Assembly: GCA_025765615.1 (NCBI GenBank)
Contig: JAIVFJ010000210.1
Location: 47,917-111,916, forward strand
Source of the DNA: Zopfochytrium polystomum
Taxonomy: Eukaryota > Chytridiomycota > Chytridiomycetes > Chytridiales > Chytridiaceae
Direction of reading: 5' to 3'
Length of the DNA stretch: 64,000 nt
A program made the position numbers and the translations under genes. A model generated the notes under the pieces. It did not search any database, was not told where the DNA came from, and was given only the letters and a program-made list of their open reading frames with translations. How positions within the stretch are numbered: position 1 is the first letter of the stretch; each line of letters begins with the position of its first letter. Shown here piece by piece: positions 50,486 to 60,642 of this stretch.

Positions 50486-50809
50486 ATGTCCCAACAAGCG
50501 AGCAACGGATCTACTTTCGGTCACCACGGCCACCACCACCACCACGGTTTCCACCACAACCACCACCACCACGCAACCCCCGCAGACCCCGACCGCCAGC
50601 TGGCCATCGCCGCCAAAATCGAGAACCGCTACGAGCGCACCGTCGACAGGGCCGAGCGGCGCTTCGCCGGTAACGACGCCTTGCTTCAGCAGACCGTCGC
50701 CAGGGCCGAGAACCGCCTCGTCGCGAGCTACGAGCGCGCTGGGTTTTATGGGGCCAAGGTGGGGGCGGCGGGGGCGGCAGGGCAGGCGGGGAAGGCCCCG
50801 CCGTCGTGA
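50486..50809 (+). CDS. His-rich N-terminus, charged helix protein (107 aa)
   Basis: ATG at 50486. Residues 12-29 are mostly His (HHGHHHHHGFHHNHHHH), possible metal-binding or low-complexity tract. Then DRQLAIAAKIENRYERTVDR and AVARAENRLVASYERAG-like charged helix, related in style to RQLDRDARAGRQAVV of the preceding gene. Ends in Gly/Ala-rich AGQAGKAPPS. No recognised family. It lies 247 bp after the gene at 49615 on the same strand. Confidence 0.6.
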   Translation: MSQQASNGSTFGHHGHHHHHGFHHNHHHHATPADPDRQLAIAAKIENRYERTVDRAERRFAGNDALLQQTVARAENRLVASYERAGFYGAKVGAAGAAGQAGKAPPS

Positions 50810-51479
50810 GTTGGAGGGGGTGGGAGCTGTGTTGAACGAGGGATGGTTGGGGCTTCGTTGACTTTGGACCTCTTGGTTTTTGATCATGAATAAAATCGAT
50901 GCAACCTTCCTTTCACGTGCCGCTTATCTCGTCGTCGTTTTCAGCATCGTAATGACAGCAGCAGAGCTACTGCTGTGCGCCGGCTGCAATACCATTATGG
51001 GAAAGGCCTTGTGCAAGCTGAGTCACCGAGAGACACCGAAAGCGGGCAGAAAACGCTTATCCGCAAATATTTTTAGAGATGCTTTCCCGGTACATACTTT
51101 ATAAATCTGGATTCTTCTTGTTCCACCACGAAAGGCCACCCCAGCCAGAGAAAGCTGAACCCTCCCTTTCACCGCTCCCTCGTCTGCCACACATGTCGAC
51201 CGCCGACTCCAGCAACCGCACCGTCTCCCTCCCTCGCGCCGATCTCCATCGTCACGGCAAGCAGCACAAACACCGATCCCGCCGCGTTCCCGCAAACCAA
51301 CGGCGGATGCGTTCCCAAAAACGTGGTGCCCGCACAGAACGCCACGAGCGTCCTCGACTACGGCCCGGCCCGCTGGATGTCTGCATCCTAGGTGTCGTAA
51401 AACCCCCGGTTTCTCTTCGCTCGGCCATCTGGCCGGCGACTATTTGCCGATCCCGATCAACTGCTCAATCTGACTTCAC
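50810..51479 (+). pseudogene. Truncated secreted-protein 5' fragment
   Basis: 51190-51460 reads LAPISIVTASSTNTDPAAFP, QTNGGCVPKNVVPAQNATSV, TAG, then FSSLGHLAGDYLPIPINCSI and stop, a protein-like stretch cut off exactly where the MULE remnant begins. The rest of 50810-51190 shows nothing. Confidence 0.35.
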
Positions 51480-52600
51480 TTGACAGACAATACCAACGAA
51501 GATATTCCAGATGACCGTGTTTTTGAAGGGAAAGTGAGGTTGCCGTTTCTCGTTGTCCTGGTCGGCGTTTAATGCACGTGTTGCTGAATCAACGTGCAGA
51601 TTTCCACTCAGCTTTGAATAGCACAGCGCATTCCAGTCTCGCATGAACATCTCATATGCTTCGCCAGCACCACCGCCTGTGAAAATGGGTTCTACGTTGG
51701 CAACGACGTTCTTGTTGAGATGCCATCGGCAGAGAAGGGTGCTCACATCAGGCAAGACTTCCGATAAGGCGTTCGTGAGCGCGAGCTTACGATCCGTCAA
51801 AACAACGCTGGGCTGTTGTCCATTCAACAACTCCGAAAGCTGTTGCAAGGTCCATTTATAATCATCAGTATCTTCGCGTGAAAGAAAAGCGAGCACACAA
51901 CATTCACTGTAGAACCGTTCTCCAAAACGGTGACAATATTGAGGAGGGGCAACTGATACTTGTTTATCTTGTATGTGCAGTCCATCAGAAGTATGGAAGG
52001 TCGCGCACAGAAGCTTTTGATAGCGCCAGCAGCGGCAAAGAAGAGATGTTGAATATTCCTTTTCGTAGGATCACGCTGATATTAATTATGATAGCCAGAA
52101 GCCGGCAGTCGGTCAAGTAGTGCTTCCATTGATATTCGACCTCCAAGCTCATCCATCTTAAACTTCTGCTGCATGTTCACAACATCTTTTGGGACAACGA
52201 GTACATCTGGAAACCTCGATCAAAGTGTGTTCATAATGTGACGATTCCCCGCACCATCATCTACGATTCCCCACACCATCTGCAACGAGTGATTGGAAGT
52301 GTTTCTGGGCGTCTGGTGGAAGCCTTCTTGCTGCAGCCAGCGATTAGAAGCTGTCACGAGAGCACAAATGTGATCCGTTTGTAACAACAAGTTTCCAAGA
52401 CCGCGATTCGTGCTACCTCTGATGAGCCTGCCTGTCAGCCTAAAAGTGCATTCGATGCCGTGGGCACAGGTGTTTGGGCGACGTTTGATGTTCTCTTCCG
52501 TCCGGCGAGCCTCTTTTCGAAACTTGCCGCCTTGCACACACGCAATCTGAACTCGTTGATAATTGCTTCTATTTTTTTTCTTCTGCGGAGCCATGCTGAG
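51480..52600 (-). mobile_element. Decayed MULE/FAR1-type DNA transposon
   Basis: Minus strand, in order: FAR1-like DNA-binding part (IACVQGGKFRKEARRTEENI, GIECTFRLTG), linker, then transposase LPASGYHN, TAA, YQRDPTKRNIQHLFFAAAGA, LLMDCTYKINKYQLPLLNIV, a frame change, and FLSREDTDDYKWTLQQLSEL, VLTDRKLALTNALSEVLPDV, CRWHLNKNV. This is the MULE transposase domain. At least one nonsense codon and one or more frameshifts inactivate it. Ends and terminal inverted repeats were not identified. Confidence 0.75.
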
Positions 52601-52799
52601 TTGCGAACGGCACCACAAAGTTGCATATCAAATCCGTTGACTGGGGAGGTGTGGTGACGGCCGGTGCTGTCCGAAAATCGTCCACTACAGGACAGCGGTT
52701 TCGCGGAGGCGCTTCCGCCAGAATCCGGCGGAAGTTGCCGAGCCCCTTTTCTTTGTTTCCAAAAATAGAAGCTTCTCCTCGCTCTCGACGGATCCACCG

Positions 52800-54047
52800 A
52801 TGCACGTCTCCGCCCCCACCGTCCGGCGGCTACTTGTCGTCGCCCTGGCTGTTGGTGGCGTCCTCGCCTTCTCGTCCCTCCTTTACCGCCACGCCAGTGA
52901 TCAAGATGCTGCTGGCTCAGGCTTCTCCTTCCCCTTCTCCTTTTCCTCGTCTTCCCGCAAAGAGTACCGCCTCCCCACACCAAAGACCCCCAGCGACCAC
53001 CAAGCCCAAGCCCGCTTCTCCCAGGCCCTCTACTGCTCCCAGTTCTACCCTCTCCCGCCATCGAACTCCCACCTCAAATACGTCCCCATCCGGATCTCCA
53101 ACTTCCACCCGGACCCGCGGCGCAAACTGGTCGCCGAGGACCTCGGCATGTACGTCATCGGCAGCCCCGACTCGGCAAACACCGACAACGTCTCGCACAA
53201 CATTACAGAGTCCGGGAGCTGGGAGAGCGACTTTTCAAAGGCGTTCTTGGCCGCGTTGGACGAGGCAGATAAGATTGGTGTTCAGGATCCGCTGTTTGTG
53301 GATGTCGGGGCGAATCTGGGGATGCACTCGATCGCGGTGCTGGCGTATGGGTATATGGTGCTCTCGTTCGATGCGATGACGACGAACGGGCATCACTTTA
53401 GGTCCACGCTATGCAGACACCCGCAGTTAATGGAAAAGTCGACGTTTATTCTCAACGTGAGTGGGGTGAATTAGTGTGCGTGAACGACGCCGAAAAACAA
53501 CTAATATGCGATCTACCACACAAAGGGCCTGGGCTCCGAGTCCTCCACCTGCGCGATCGGCACGGACGACCTCAACCTCGGCGACGGCGTCGTGACCTGC
53601 GACCCCGCCGCGATCGCCCAATACAAAACCAACCCGCGCCCGCCGGGCCTTCCCCCTCTCCGCCAATGGCTGCGCATCGACCCGCTCGACACCTTCATCG
53701 ACGAAGACGCCTGGCTCGTCAAAATGGACGTCGAGGGCTTCGAGCTCGACGTCCTCCTCGGCGCACGCGGCCTCTTCACACGACGCCGCGTGCCTTTCCT
53801 CCAGGTCGAGGTCACCGGCACCAACCCGGCCATCAAGGAAAAGTCGAGGAAGATGCTGGCGCAGATCGCAAAATATGGGTACTCGTGCAGCGAGGACGGG
53901 TGGTATGAGAAGAGGTTGAAGATCCCGGAGAGCGCCGAGGATATCGTCGTGAAGGAGTCTATTTACAACGCGTGGTGCATACAGCCAAAGGTGTTGAGAG
54001 CCGCTGGACTGGGTGACAAGGTCCGGGCTGCGCTGGAGAATGTGTAG
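52800..54047 (+). CDS. FkbM-type methyltransferase-like type II membrane protein 3 (392 aa)
   Basis: Exons 52800-53456 and 53526-54047 (phase 0). Signal anchor LLVVALAVGGVLAFSSLLY, Ser/Phe-rich spacer (FSFPFSFSSSS), then QALYCSQFYPLPPSNSHLKY. SAM motif DVGANLGMHSIAVLAYGY; FkbM signature KMDVEGFELDVLLGA; the end is KVRAALENV. Same exon junction (STFILN/GLG) as the genes at 15961 and 18426 but more diverged, so the tandem pair arose later. Likely a Golgi/ER methyltransferase; the substrate is unknown. Confidence 0.85.
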
Positions 54048-54239
54048 GGAGGTGTTTTGTGTGGTAGCTATCGAGTGGACACCTGATCAAGGTTGATAAT
54101 AGCTATGGAAAGTGCACGACTTTTTTTGCCAAACATATCCCTTCCCCCGCCTGAAATTAGGTGCGATCCGAATGCTTGAAGATTCTTGAATGAGCCGACC
54201 AGCGGACAAAGGCTCCACCAGCGGTATGATGAGCGCATT

Positions 54240-54400
54240 CCTGTGCATATCGTCAGTTTGCCGCCAGTCGCCGACCCAGAGGCTGGTAGCTTGTGTAGGC
54301 GGGGTAGACGACGTGGTGGCTTCGCCGTAAATTGGCTGCTGCGTAAGTGGAGGCGGTGGCCGCTGCTGACGGTGTTGCTGCTGATTTGAATGTTGCCGAG
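54240..54400 (-). pseudogene. Possible RRM-protein exon fragment
   Basis: Minus strand reads RPPPPLTQQPIYGEATTSST then TQATSLWVGDWRQTDD, resembling the Pro-rich lead-in and first strand (LWVGDL) of NAM8/TIA1-type RNA-binding proteins. Only this piece is found; 54048-54240 and 54400-54576 show nothing. Confidence 0.25.
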
Positions 54401-54576
54401 CCTGAAGCTATTGTCGGAAATTAGCCGTGTCTATCGGCATTGCAGTAGGCGAGCGAGCTCACGCTCAAAGAGCATGACCACGCGTCGTACACGCTATATT
54501 GCTTGAACGCTGCGGGGGCTAACCATCACTCATTTGCACGGCTTGGGGCAAACACAGATTGACTCACGCAGGTTAT

Positions 54577-56337
54577 TTATTCGGCCACCATCTTCTCGCG
54601 CACTCTGTACTTTACTTCCGCCCACCATCGCTTCACAATCAATTTGTTAGCTTCATGTTCAGCTGCAAGTTCAACCTCAAACGGAACCTTATAACCCCTA
54701 GCAAGCAGCCACTCAAGCGCAGGTACATTTCCCGCCAAAGACTGCTTCTTACCAAAGTCGTCAGGGATGGCGCCGCGCTCTGCACCACGCGCCCTCCACC
54801 ACTCGAGACTATCGAGAACCTTCTCTTCTGGACGTCCCACCAGCGGGGTGGTCGCAACCGAGATCAAATCCAACTGTGGCCACTCCAGGTCTGCAGGGAC
54901 ACTGTCGATATCGACACGGTCCTGCATCTCGGTGAGCCACTCCATAATTTCGCGGTTGTATGCATTCTGGGTGATGAAGGCCCTGACATCCTCGCCACCA
55001 TCGTAATTAAGAGCAAGGCGGTTGGGTCTCCACCAGTCGTACACCTCCTTGTTGGTGCATGCGATGGTGAGCGGACAGACGAGTGGCTGGACATACCCGC
55101 TGGTTTTGAACCAATCAAGAAGCTCGATTTGTGACTGATTGCTCGCCTCTTTCGCAAAGATCGCAGCATCGTCCGAGGTCAAGGCGGGGAAGCGCTTGCT
55201 CCACCACTGGAAGACCGCCGCCGAGGCCAGTTTCCTTTGGTACACGTCGCGAAGAATTTCTAGATTCCAGTCAATGGCATCTCCTCTCAAGTCCCACCAA
55301 AACTGGAGAACGTCCACGCAGCCGAAAGACGCGGCATCTTGCAGGCTGTTGCTGGTAGGACAGCTTAAATCGTTTGGGTAATTTTCGTGCCACCAAACTA
55401 GAACTGAGTGGTGCCCCATTTTGGTCGCCTCTTCAAAACAGTCAGCCAAGTCCACGCCAGCGTCCTTCAACCAATTGAGCACGCTGATCTGACCATAACG
55501 GATTGCTGGTTCTGCCATGTCGTCGTAAAAGAATTCAACTTGAGATTCTGCATCTTTACTGCGTCGAAAAGCGAGCGCCGCGGTTTTCCTCTTGTGCAGG
55601 TGCGCCAACTGCAAGTCGTCGTCCCTATAGTCCACCATGAGCAGCCGGCCCACTGGCAGATCCGTCTCTCTTTCCAGCCATTCCAACACCTCGGAATGAT
55701 TTTCCCCTGCGGCGGCCTGCAGACTGAAGCGGGAAATGTCGGAGAAGCATTCGGGGTCGCGCCGTCGGCACCACTGAAGGATGCTGACGTGGCCAAAGCC
55801 GATGGCTTCCGGGAGAACAATGTGCACAAATTGAGCGTCGTCGTCAACATAAGAGAAATCGCCTCGACGGGGCCAGCAGTTCACCCACCAATCAAGAACC
55901 GCGGCGTGTCCGTTCTTGGCAGCTTTGTAGAAGTCATGGCTGTGGTCTAAATCATATGCCTCCCACCACTCGATGCGCACCGGCGATGACGGTCGCGACG
56001 ACGACGCGTGGCTTACATCAGGTTCGGACGGCTGCAAATCGACATCAACGGCGTAGAGGACCCAGTAAAGTGAATCCAGCGGCTGCACTGAACCAATGGG
56101 CAGCGTTGCTGTGCGCAGGCGAAAGTCTAAAAGATCGACGAGACCGCGGCGAGAGGCTTCTCCCATCGAGGCGGAGTTGATGGAGTAGAGGGCGAGCGCT
56201 TGGTACCGTTCGACTCGCAGGAGAGTTGCCAGACGAAAGCGGGCGGGGCCGGGGAGGTGCTGGAGAACCTTGTGGATTGCGGCGGCAGGGAGGCGGCGGT
56301 CCATGTTGGCAAAGTTCAGTTGGGCCATCCAGAACAA
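54577..56337 (-). CDS. Large ankyrin-like repeat protein 7 (up to 586 aa)
   Basis: Open frame from ATG 56337; in-frame ATGs at 56328 and 56304 (MDRRLPAAAIHKVLQHLPGP) are also possible, the last aligning best with the family's F-box-like start. The N-terminus VLQHLPGPARFRLATLLRVE is more F-box-like than in the other members. The solenoid is diverged: VLDWWVNCWP, ILQWCRRRDP, VLNWLKDAGVDL, VLQFWWDLRGDAIDW, LLDWFKTSGYV. An Arg/Asp/Ser spacer (SSSRPSSPVRIEWW) is unique. Ends VKRWWAEVKYRVREKMVAE. Single exon, longest of the family here. Confidence 0.82.
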   Translation of the reverse strand: MFWMAQLNFANMDRRLPAAAIHKVLQHLPGPARFRLATLLRVERYQALALYSINSASMGEASRRGLVDLLDFRLRTATLPIGSVQPLDSLYWVLYAVDVDLQPSEPDVSHASSSRPSSPVRIEWWEAYDLDHSHDFYKAAKNGHAAVLDWWVNCWPRRGDFSYVDDDAQFVHIVLPEAIGFGHVSILQWCRRRDPECFSDISRFSLQAAAGENHSEVLEWLERETDLPVGRLLMVDYRDDDLQLAHLHKRKTAALAFRRSKDAESQVEFFYDDMAEPAIRYGQISVLNWLKDAGVDLADCFEEATKMGHHSVLVWWHENYPNDLSCPTSNSLQDAASFGCVDVLQFWWDLRGDAIDWNLEILRDVYQRKLASAAVFQWWSKRFPALTSDDAAIFAKEASNQSQIELLDWFKTSGYVQPLVCPLTIACTNKEVYDWWRPNRLALNYDGGEDVRAFITQNAYNREIMEWLTEMQDRVDIDSVPADLEWPQLDLISVATTPLVGRPEEKVLDSLEWWRARGAERGAIPDDFGKKQSLAGNVPALEWLLARGYKVPFEVELAAEHEANKLIVKRWWAEVKYRVREKMVAE

Positions 56338-56860
56338 AAGAATTGATTGGGCGGGCTGTCAACAACGCCACAGTGCCACAGCCACCACGTCACTCGTGTC
56401 TGGTTGTGCCCATGCGATCGCGAAGCGTGTTCGGCTTCTCCACGGCCCAGCAACGCCTCTTCAGCCGAAAAATCTGGCGGCTGTTTCAGGCGACGGATGC
56501 AGCTACCATTCAAGTAGCAATGACCTCAAATGAGTCGCACGTGCTCGGGCAACTTACTTACTGCACGAAGGGGACTGGCCACGTATCGAAAGTGCCAGCG
56601 ACTCGTGGGTGGGTGGCTTTATCTTGTCGGTGGATGTGGTGAAGAGCCCGCAACCGCTTTCCGCTGCGGAGATTCCGTTCACTTCTTTGCTGTTGAAAGC
56701 GTTGCCCAGGGTACCCGCCGCTAATCAAGTTCGGCTGGCGCACGTTTGCTCTTGTTGTCAAGTCCTTCACTGAGGGCCACATATGATTTGAGCGCGTGGT
56801 ATCTCTTGCGACAAACCATAAAAACTTACTGGCTCGAGACACTTCCGATCAGATCAGTCA
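56338..56860. other. Upstream region of the large ankyrin-like gene
   Basis: No gene supported on either strand. Confidence 0.4.
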
Positions 56861-57130
56861 GAGCCCCGCAAAGTGGGTGCTCTCGTCTTATAGCTCATTA
56901 ACGAAGAACCCGTCCACCGCTGGCGGACCGCGTACGCAGCTACAAAAATTTCTAAGTTTGGTGCACCGACCGCGTTTAATTGGACTGGGGATGTTACGTC
57001 CAACACTAATACGCCGGATAAAGTTGTGGTGCTGCCGCCTGGGGAGTACAAACTCCGGCTGAAGGGGCTCAAGCAGTTTAAACCTCCTGCGTACGAAGGC
57101 AATCAGCACAACCACATTACAGAGACTCCG
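56861..57130 (+). pseudogene. Secreted-protease-type C-terminal domain remnant, copy 1
   Basis: KFGAPTAFNWTGDVTSNTNT, PDKVVVLPPGEYKLRLKGLK, QFKPPAYEG, ITETPSF is one coherent frame, interrupted upstream by TAG near 56892. It matches the minus-strand copy at 58885-58545. The pattern 'LPPGEYKLRL.ALK.F...ETPSF' resembles the last beta-sandwich of fungal subtilases; only the tail remains. Confidence 0.4.
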
Positions 57131-57376
57131 TCATTCCTTCTTGCCTACTTGACGCTTCCTTCTCTTTCCTTTTCGACGGAGCCCTTCCTTGCATGCTGCC
57201 AAAATTCCGCACTTCTAAGAATTGTTGATCGCAACTAATTATCCTTGCGAGGCCCTGCTTTGCGTTTCTGAAAAAATGTGCTCCCCATCATCCTGAAGGG
57301 AAGCTGAGTTTTTTCATTTTTTTGTTTCCACGTTTTTGAAAGGCGGCTCGAACTTGTCACCAAAGCAATCGCTGTG

Positions 57377-57394
57377 GAATTGTCCAGAAACTTC
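57377..57394. promoter_or_regulatory. Heat-shock element of the HSP20 gene
   Basis: GAAttGTCcaGAAacTTC: four 5-bp-spaced units with one mismatch, about 65 bp upstream of the TATA box. Confidence 0.55.
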
Positions 57395-57459
57395 CAAAAC
57401 TTGTCATCGTGACAAACCAATCATCTTTCCGTTTCCACGCAAGTTCTGACGACTTTGGT

Positions 57460-57467
57460 ATAAAAAG
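57460..57467 (+). promoter_or_regulatory. TATA box of the HSP20 gene
   Basis: TATAAAAA, 142 nt before the ATG at 57602, implying a leader of roughly 110 nt rich in A/C as usual for heat-shock mRNAs. Confidence 0.65.
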
Positions 57468-57601
57468 GCGCGAGCACTTCCCTTCCATCAAATCATACAA
57501 CCTTCCTCGCACTTTTACAGTGGCCCTCGTTGAACAACAGCTAGCGCGAGCAGCAATCACAACAAACTCGCTCTCTACCAACGTTTCAAATACCAACCAC
57601 C

Positions 57602-58090
57602 ATGGCCGTCTTTTTCCCACGCGACTCTCCCTTTGGCGACTTTGACCGCATCGTCTCGGCCTTCTTCGACCCCGACGCCGGAACTTCCGCCTCCACCAGC
57701 GGCAGCAGCCAACGCCAGCAACAACGCAGCCCACGCTCCACGATCCTCACGCGTGCCGGCTTCCACCCGCGCCTCGACCTCGCCGAGACGGACGCCGGCT
57801 ACGTCGTCCACGCCGACCTCCCCGGCGTTCCCAAGGACAAAGTTGACGTCTCCATCTCCGACGACGGCGTGCTGCTGATCTCGGGCGAGCGCAGCGCGAA
57901 CAAGGAGATCAAGGACGAGCAGCGACATGTCGTGGAGCGCAGCTATGGCAGATTCGAGAGGGCTGTCAGGCTGCCCATGGACGCTGACCGGGACAATGTG
58001 CAAGCGAAAATGGCCGACGGTGTGCTGGAGCTGGTCGTACCGAAGCTCGCGGCCCCCAAGGAGGCCGTCAAGAAAATTAGCATTTTGTGA
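57602..58090 (+). CDS. Small heat-shock protein, HSP20/alpha-crystallin family (162 aa)
   Basis: ATP-independent chaperone that holds unfolding proteins, cytosolic. N-terminal arm MAVFFPRDSPFGDFDRIVSA, a Ser/Gln-rich spacer, then the alpha-crystallin domain: RLDLAETDAGYVVHADLPGV, VSISDDGVLLISGERS, RSYGRFERAVRLP, ADGVLELVVPK, with the usual GVL motif, and a C-terminal ISIL matching the I-x-I tail. Single exon, no targeting signal. A heat-shock element and TATA box lie upstream, so heat induction is expected. Flanked on both sides by remnants of the same secreted-protein domain. Confidence 0.95.
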   Translation: MAVFFPRDSPFGDFDRIVSAFFDPDAGTSASTSGSSQRQQQRSPRSTILTRAGFHPRLDLAETDAGYVVHADLPGVPKDKVDVSISDDGVLLISGERSANKEIKDEQRHVVERSYGRFERAVRLPMDADRDNVQAKMADGVLELVVPKLAAPKEAVKKISIL

Positions 58091-58544
58091 TGGGGGCGGC
58101 CTTTTTGTCGCCTATCCTTTTTTTTTTTTAGCTTGTTTCTGCTGAGCTGGTCATGCTGTCCATATCAATATATCCACTTTCTTTCGAGTTTTAGGTTCCA
58201 TTGGTTTGCAAGAGACTCAAAAGAACTTTGAAAAGAGTCTTTCAAATACATTCCTTCAAAAGTGAAAAGTTTGATGTGTTTCATCTGCATCAAGTGTTGG
58301 ATAATATCTTGAAATTGTTGATCAACTACGATCGAAGAACGTTACTTCTAATTGCTTGGAGCCACCCTAAACTTGCACTGTCCGTCATCGTTGGTCGCGC
58401 GCTCGGCGGAGCAGAAGGATTCCGTGGCCTGCCCGCGGAGGTGGGCTTGCAAGGAATTGGAGGTTGGGAGCTTGGATGGTGGAACAAAAATTTTACGCGC
58501 GGTTTGAAATGTTTTATTTAATTTCGCCATTTTCAGACGTTTTG
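58091..58544. other. 3' flank of HSP20
   Basis: An ATG-less open frame at 58201-58521 (VLDNILKLLINYDRRTLLLI) is faintly F-box-like; not supported as a gene. Confidence 0.25.
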
Positions 58545-58885
58545 CTAACACTCTCTTAACATGTAAGCTGAAGGCTTAAAAGCGGGCGTCCAGAAAACAA
58601 AATGAAATGGCGGTGTCTCTATAATGTGATAGTGCTGGGTTGCCTTCGTAACCAGGGGTTTTAAAGTGCTAGAGTTTTGCCGAAGTTTGTACTCCATGGG
58701 CGGCAGCACCACAGTTTTCTCCGGCGCTTTCGTGTCGTACACAACATCCCGAGCCGAATAGAACGCGGTCGGGGCAAATTTGCTTGCAGCGGTCTTTGGA
58801 ACATTTCGCGCCGCCTGACCAAAAAACGCCCCAACCACCGTCCCGCTGTTCGCAACGAGCGTCCCCTGTGTCTTTCCGTGCCCAA
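58545..58885 (-). pseudogene. Secreted-protease-type C-terminal domain remnant, copy 2
   Basis: Minus-strand VGAFFGQAARNVPKTAASKF, APTAFYSARDVVYDTKAPEK, TVVLPPMEYKLRQNS, HYHIIETPPF aligns with the plus-strand remnant at 56861-57130. The two are in inverted orientation around HSP20. Confidence 0.4.
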
Positions 58886-59488
58886 GCTCGCAGTTCTACC
58901 CTCTCCTGCCGTTGACCTCTTTCATTTTCGGGGTGCTTTGACGACTTGACGGACAATTTCGAAATCAAAGACCGGTTTGGGTGTAAAATGCTTCCTTTTT
59001 CCAGTTGACCACCGCCTACTCAAAGACTTCGTGTAAACTGCTTGAAACAGGGGACATGTCGGAAAGTGCCTTATCACGTCCGAGTTCCACAATTTTCAGT
59101 GCAATTCGCTTCGCTTTTTTTTTTTTCAGCCGCTGAAGCGCCAAGGACCACTGCAGTGAGGACGAAGAGGGCAGGCACCGGCTGTTGTGCGGACGTGCAC
59201 TGCCAGCTCGGGCCGTGGGGCAGAGCGGTGGTTGGTCAATTACCAACTCCCCTTTTTGTGAATGCCAACAAAAAAAATTTTTTAATGTACTCCACGGGTT
59301 CTTTTGCGGATCTTTTTTTCTTTCTTTGATCCACCTGGGGTTTTTTGAAGGTCATCCACTTCCCGGGCTGAGCAACTCCCAATCCAAAGTTTTCACTTTA
59401 TTCGTCCCGGTGGACAAGAAAGCGCTGATTTGCAGCCAACGTTCATCATTACTTCGCTCCAAAACAAGCCACACAACGTTAACGACAA
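58886..59488. other. Upstream region of ADP-ribosyltransferase-like gene 2
   Basis: T-run at 59116-59127 and AT-rich patches; no gene seen. Confidence 0.4.
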
Positions 59489-60642
59489 ATGGGCTGCGCC
59501 AGAGTGACCCCACGCACCGTGCCCTTTGTTGCTGCCCTGCTCGCCGTCCTCTGCGTGCTCCAGGCCTTTGCCGCTGCTGCGAGTACTACCAATCTTGCTC
59601 TTCCTGCTTTCTCTCTCCTCCCTCTTCCCCCACTACTCCTTTGCGCCTGCCCGTTACAACCGACGTCGCAATCGCAATCCCCCCAAAGCCCCCCTCCGAA
59701 ACTCTACTCTTGTCTGGCGCCGTCCTCTGTTTTCCGAAATCCCACACTCACGATCTACTCCTTGGTCCCAATACACCCACCCACCCGAAAAACCCCCAAG
59801 GCACCTCCGACAGCAACTACCTCTACCGCGCGCTCCATGAAGGTGACAAAAAGGACCTGCGCACTCACGGCGAGATCCGCGCCGCCGGACGCACCCAGGT
59901 GGGCCTGATCAAGAACAAATGTGAGCCGCGGGAATGGACAAAGAGGGGGTGAGCGCGGTAGAGAGAGATAAAGAGAGAGAGGAGGAGAGAGAACCCATTT
60001 ATTTTTCGTCTCTAACTTTGGACGCCCAGGCTCTGAGTGTAGCGACCCTAAGAACTGCGCGACGTGCCACGTCGGAAACTACGCTGTCTTCCCCAGCAAC
60101 TTTATATCCACCACGACGAGCCCCGACGTGGCAAAGCAGTACGCGAGCGAAAAGAGCGGGAAGATTGCGGTGGTAATGCGCCTTTTATTTCTTTTTTTTT
60201 TTTTTTTTTTCCTGGCCGACCGTTTCCCACACGAATAATAAAAAAAAAAAAAACAAATTAGATCGACCGCACCACGCTACCCGCCGGCAAAGTCAAAGAC
60301 CTCTCGACGCTGCGAGGCCGGCTGGATCACCTCGGCTCCACCTACAGCTCGCGCAAAACCGACCTCGGCCCCGACGACAAGTCCCGCCCCGGAGGCATCA
60401 AGGACCCGCGCCGCTCCACCCACCAGGAGGTCCGCAACCGCGCGCACCTGTTTGCAAAGCACAGCAAGGAGGTGCTGGTCGAGGGATCCATCCCAAAGGA
60501 CTGCATCATCGAGGTGGCAGACGCTGGCAGCCTGCGGAGGAGGGCGGGTGGCGGCGGCTCGTGCAGGAGGAGGAGTTCGGGTGCGAGCTCGATCGCGAAG
60601 GCTGCTTCCAGTCTCGTTGCAAGCAAGCGTCAGAAAAAGTAA
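59489..60642 (+). CDS. Secreted ADP-ribosyltransferase-like protein 2 with basic tail (245 aa)
   Basis: Four exons with consistent phases: 59489-59582, 59801-59920, 60030-60172, 60262-60642 (738 nt). A signal peptide is in exon 1 (VPFVAALLAVLCVLQAFAAA). The R-S-E order is the same as in the gene at 40827: YLYRALHEG (Arg about residue 41), SNFISTTTSPD (Ser about 98), AKHSKEVLVEG (Glu about 189). It adds a cysteine cluster (CSECSDPKNCATC) between Arg and Ser, and a basic Ser/Arg-rich tail ending ASKRQKK. The last intron holds a T21 run and an A-run. Likely a divergent paralogue; target unknown, enzymatic activity inferred from motifs only. Confidence 0.6.

Noticed and set aside
58201..58521. 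F-box protein gene
   Set aside because: No ATG start and only about 40 residues of vague similarity.
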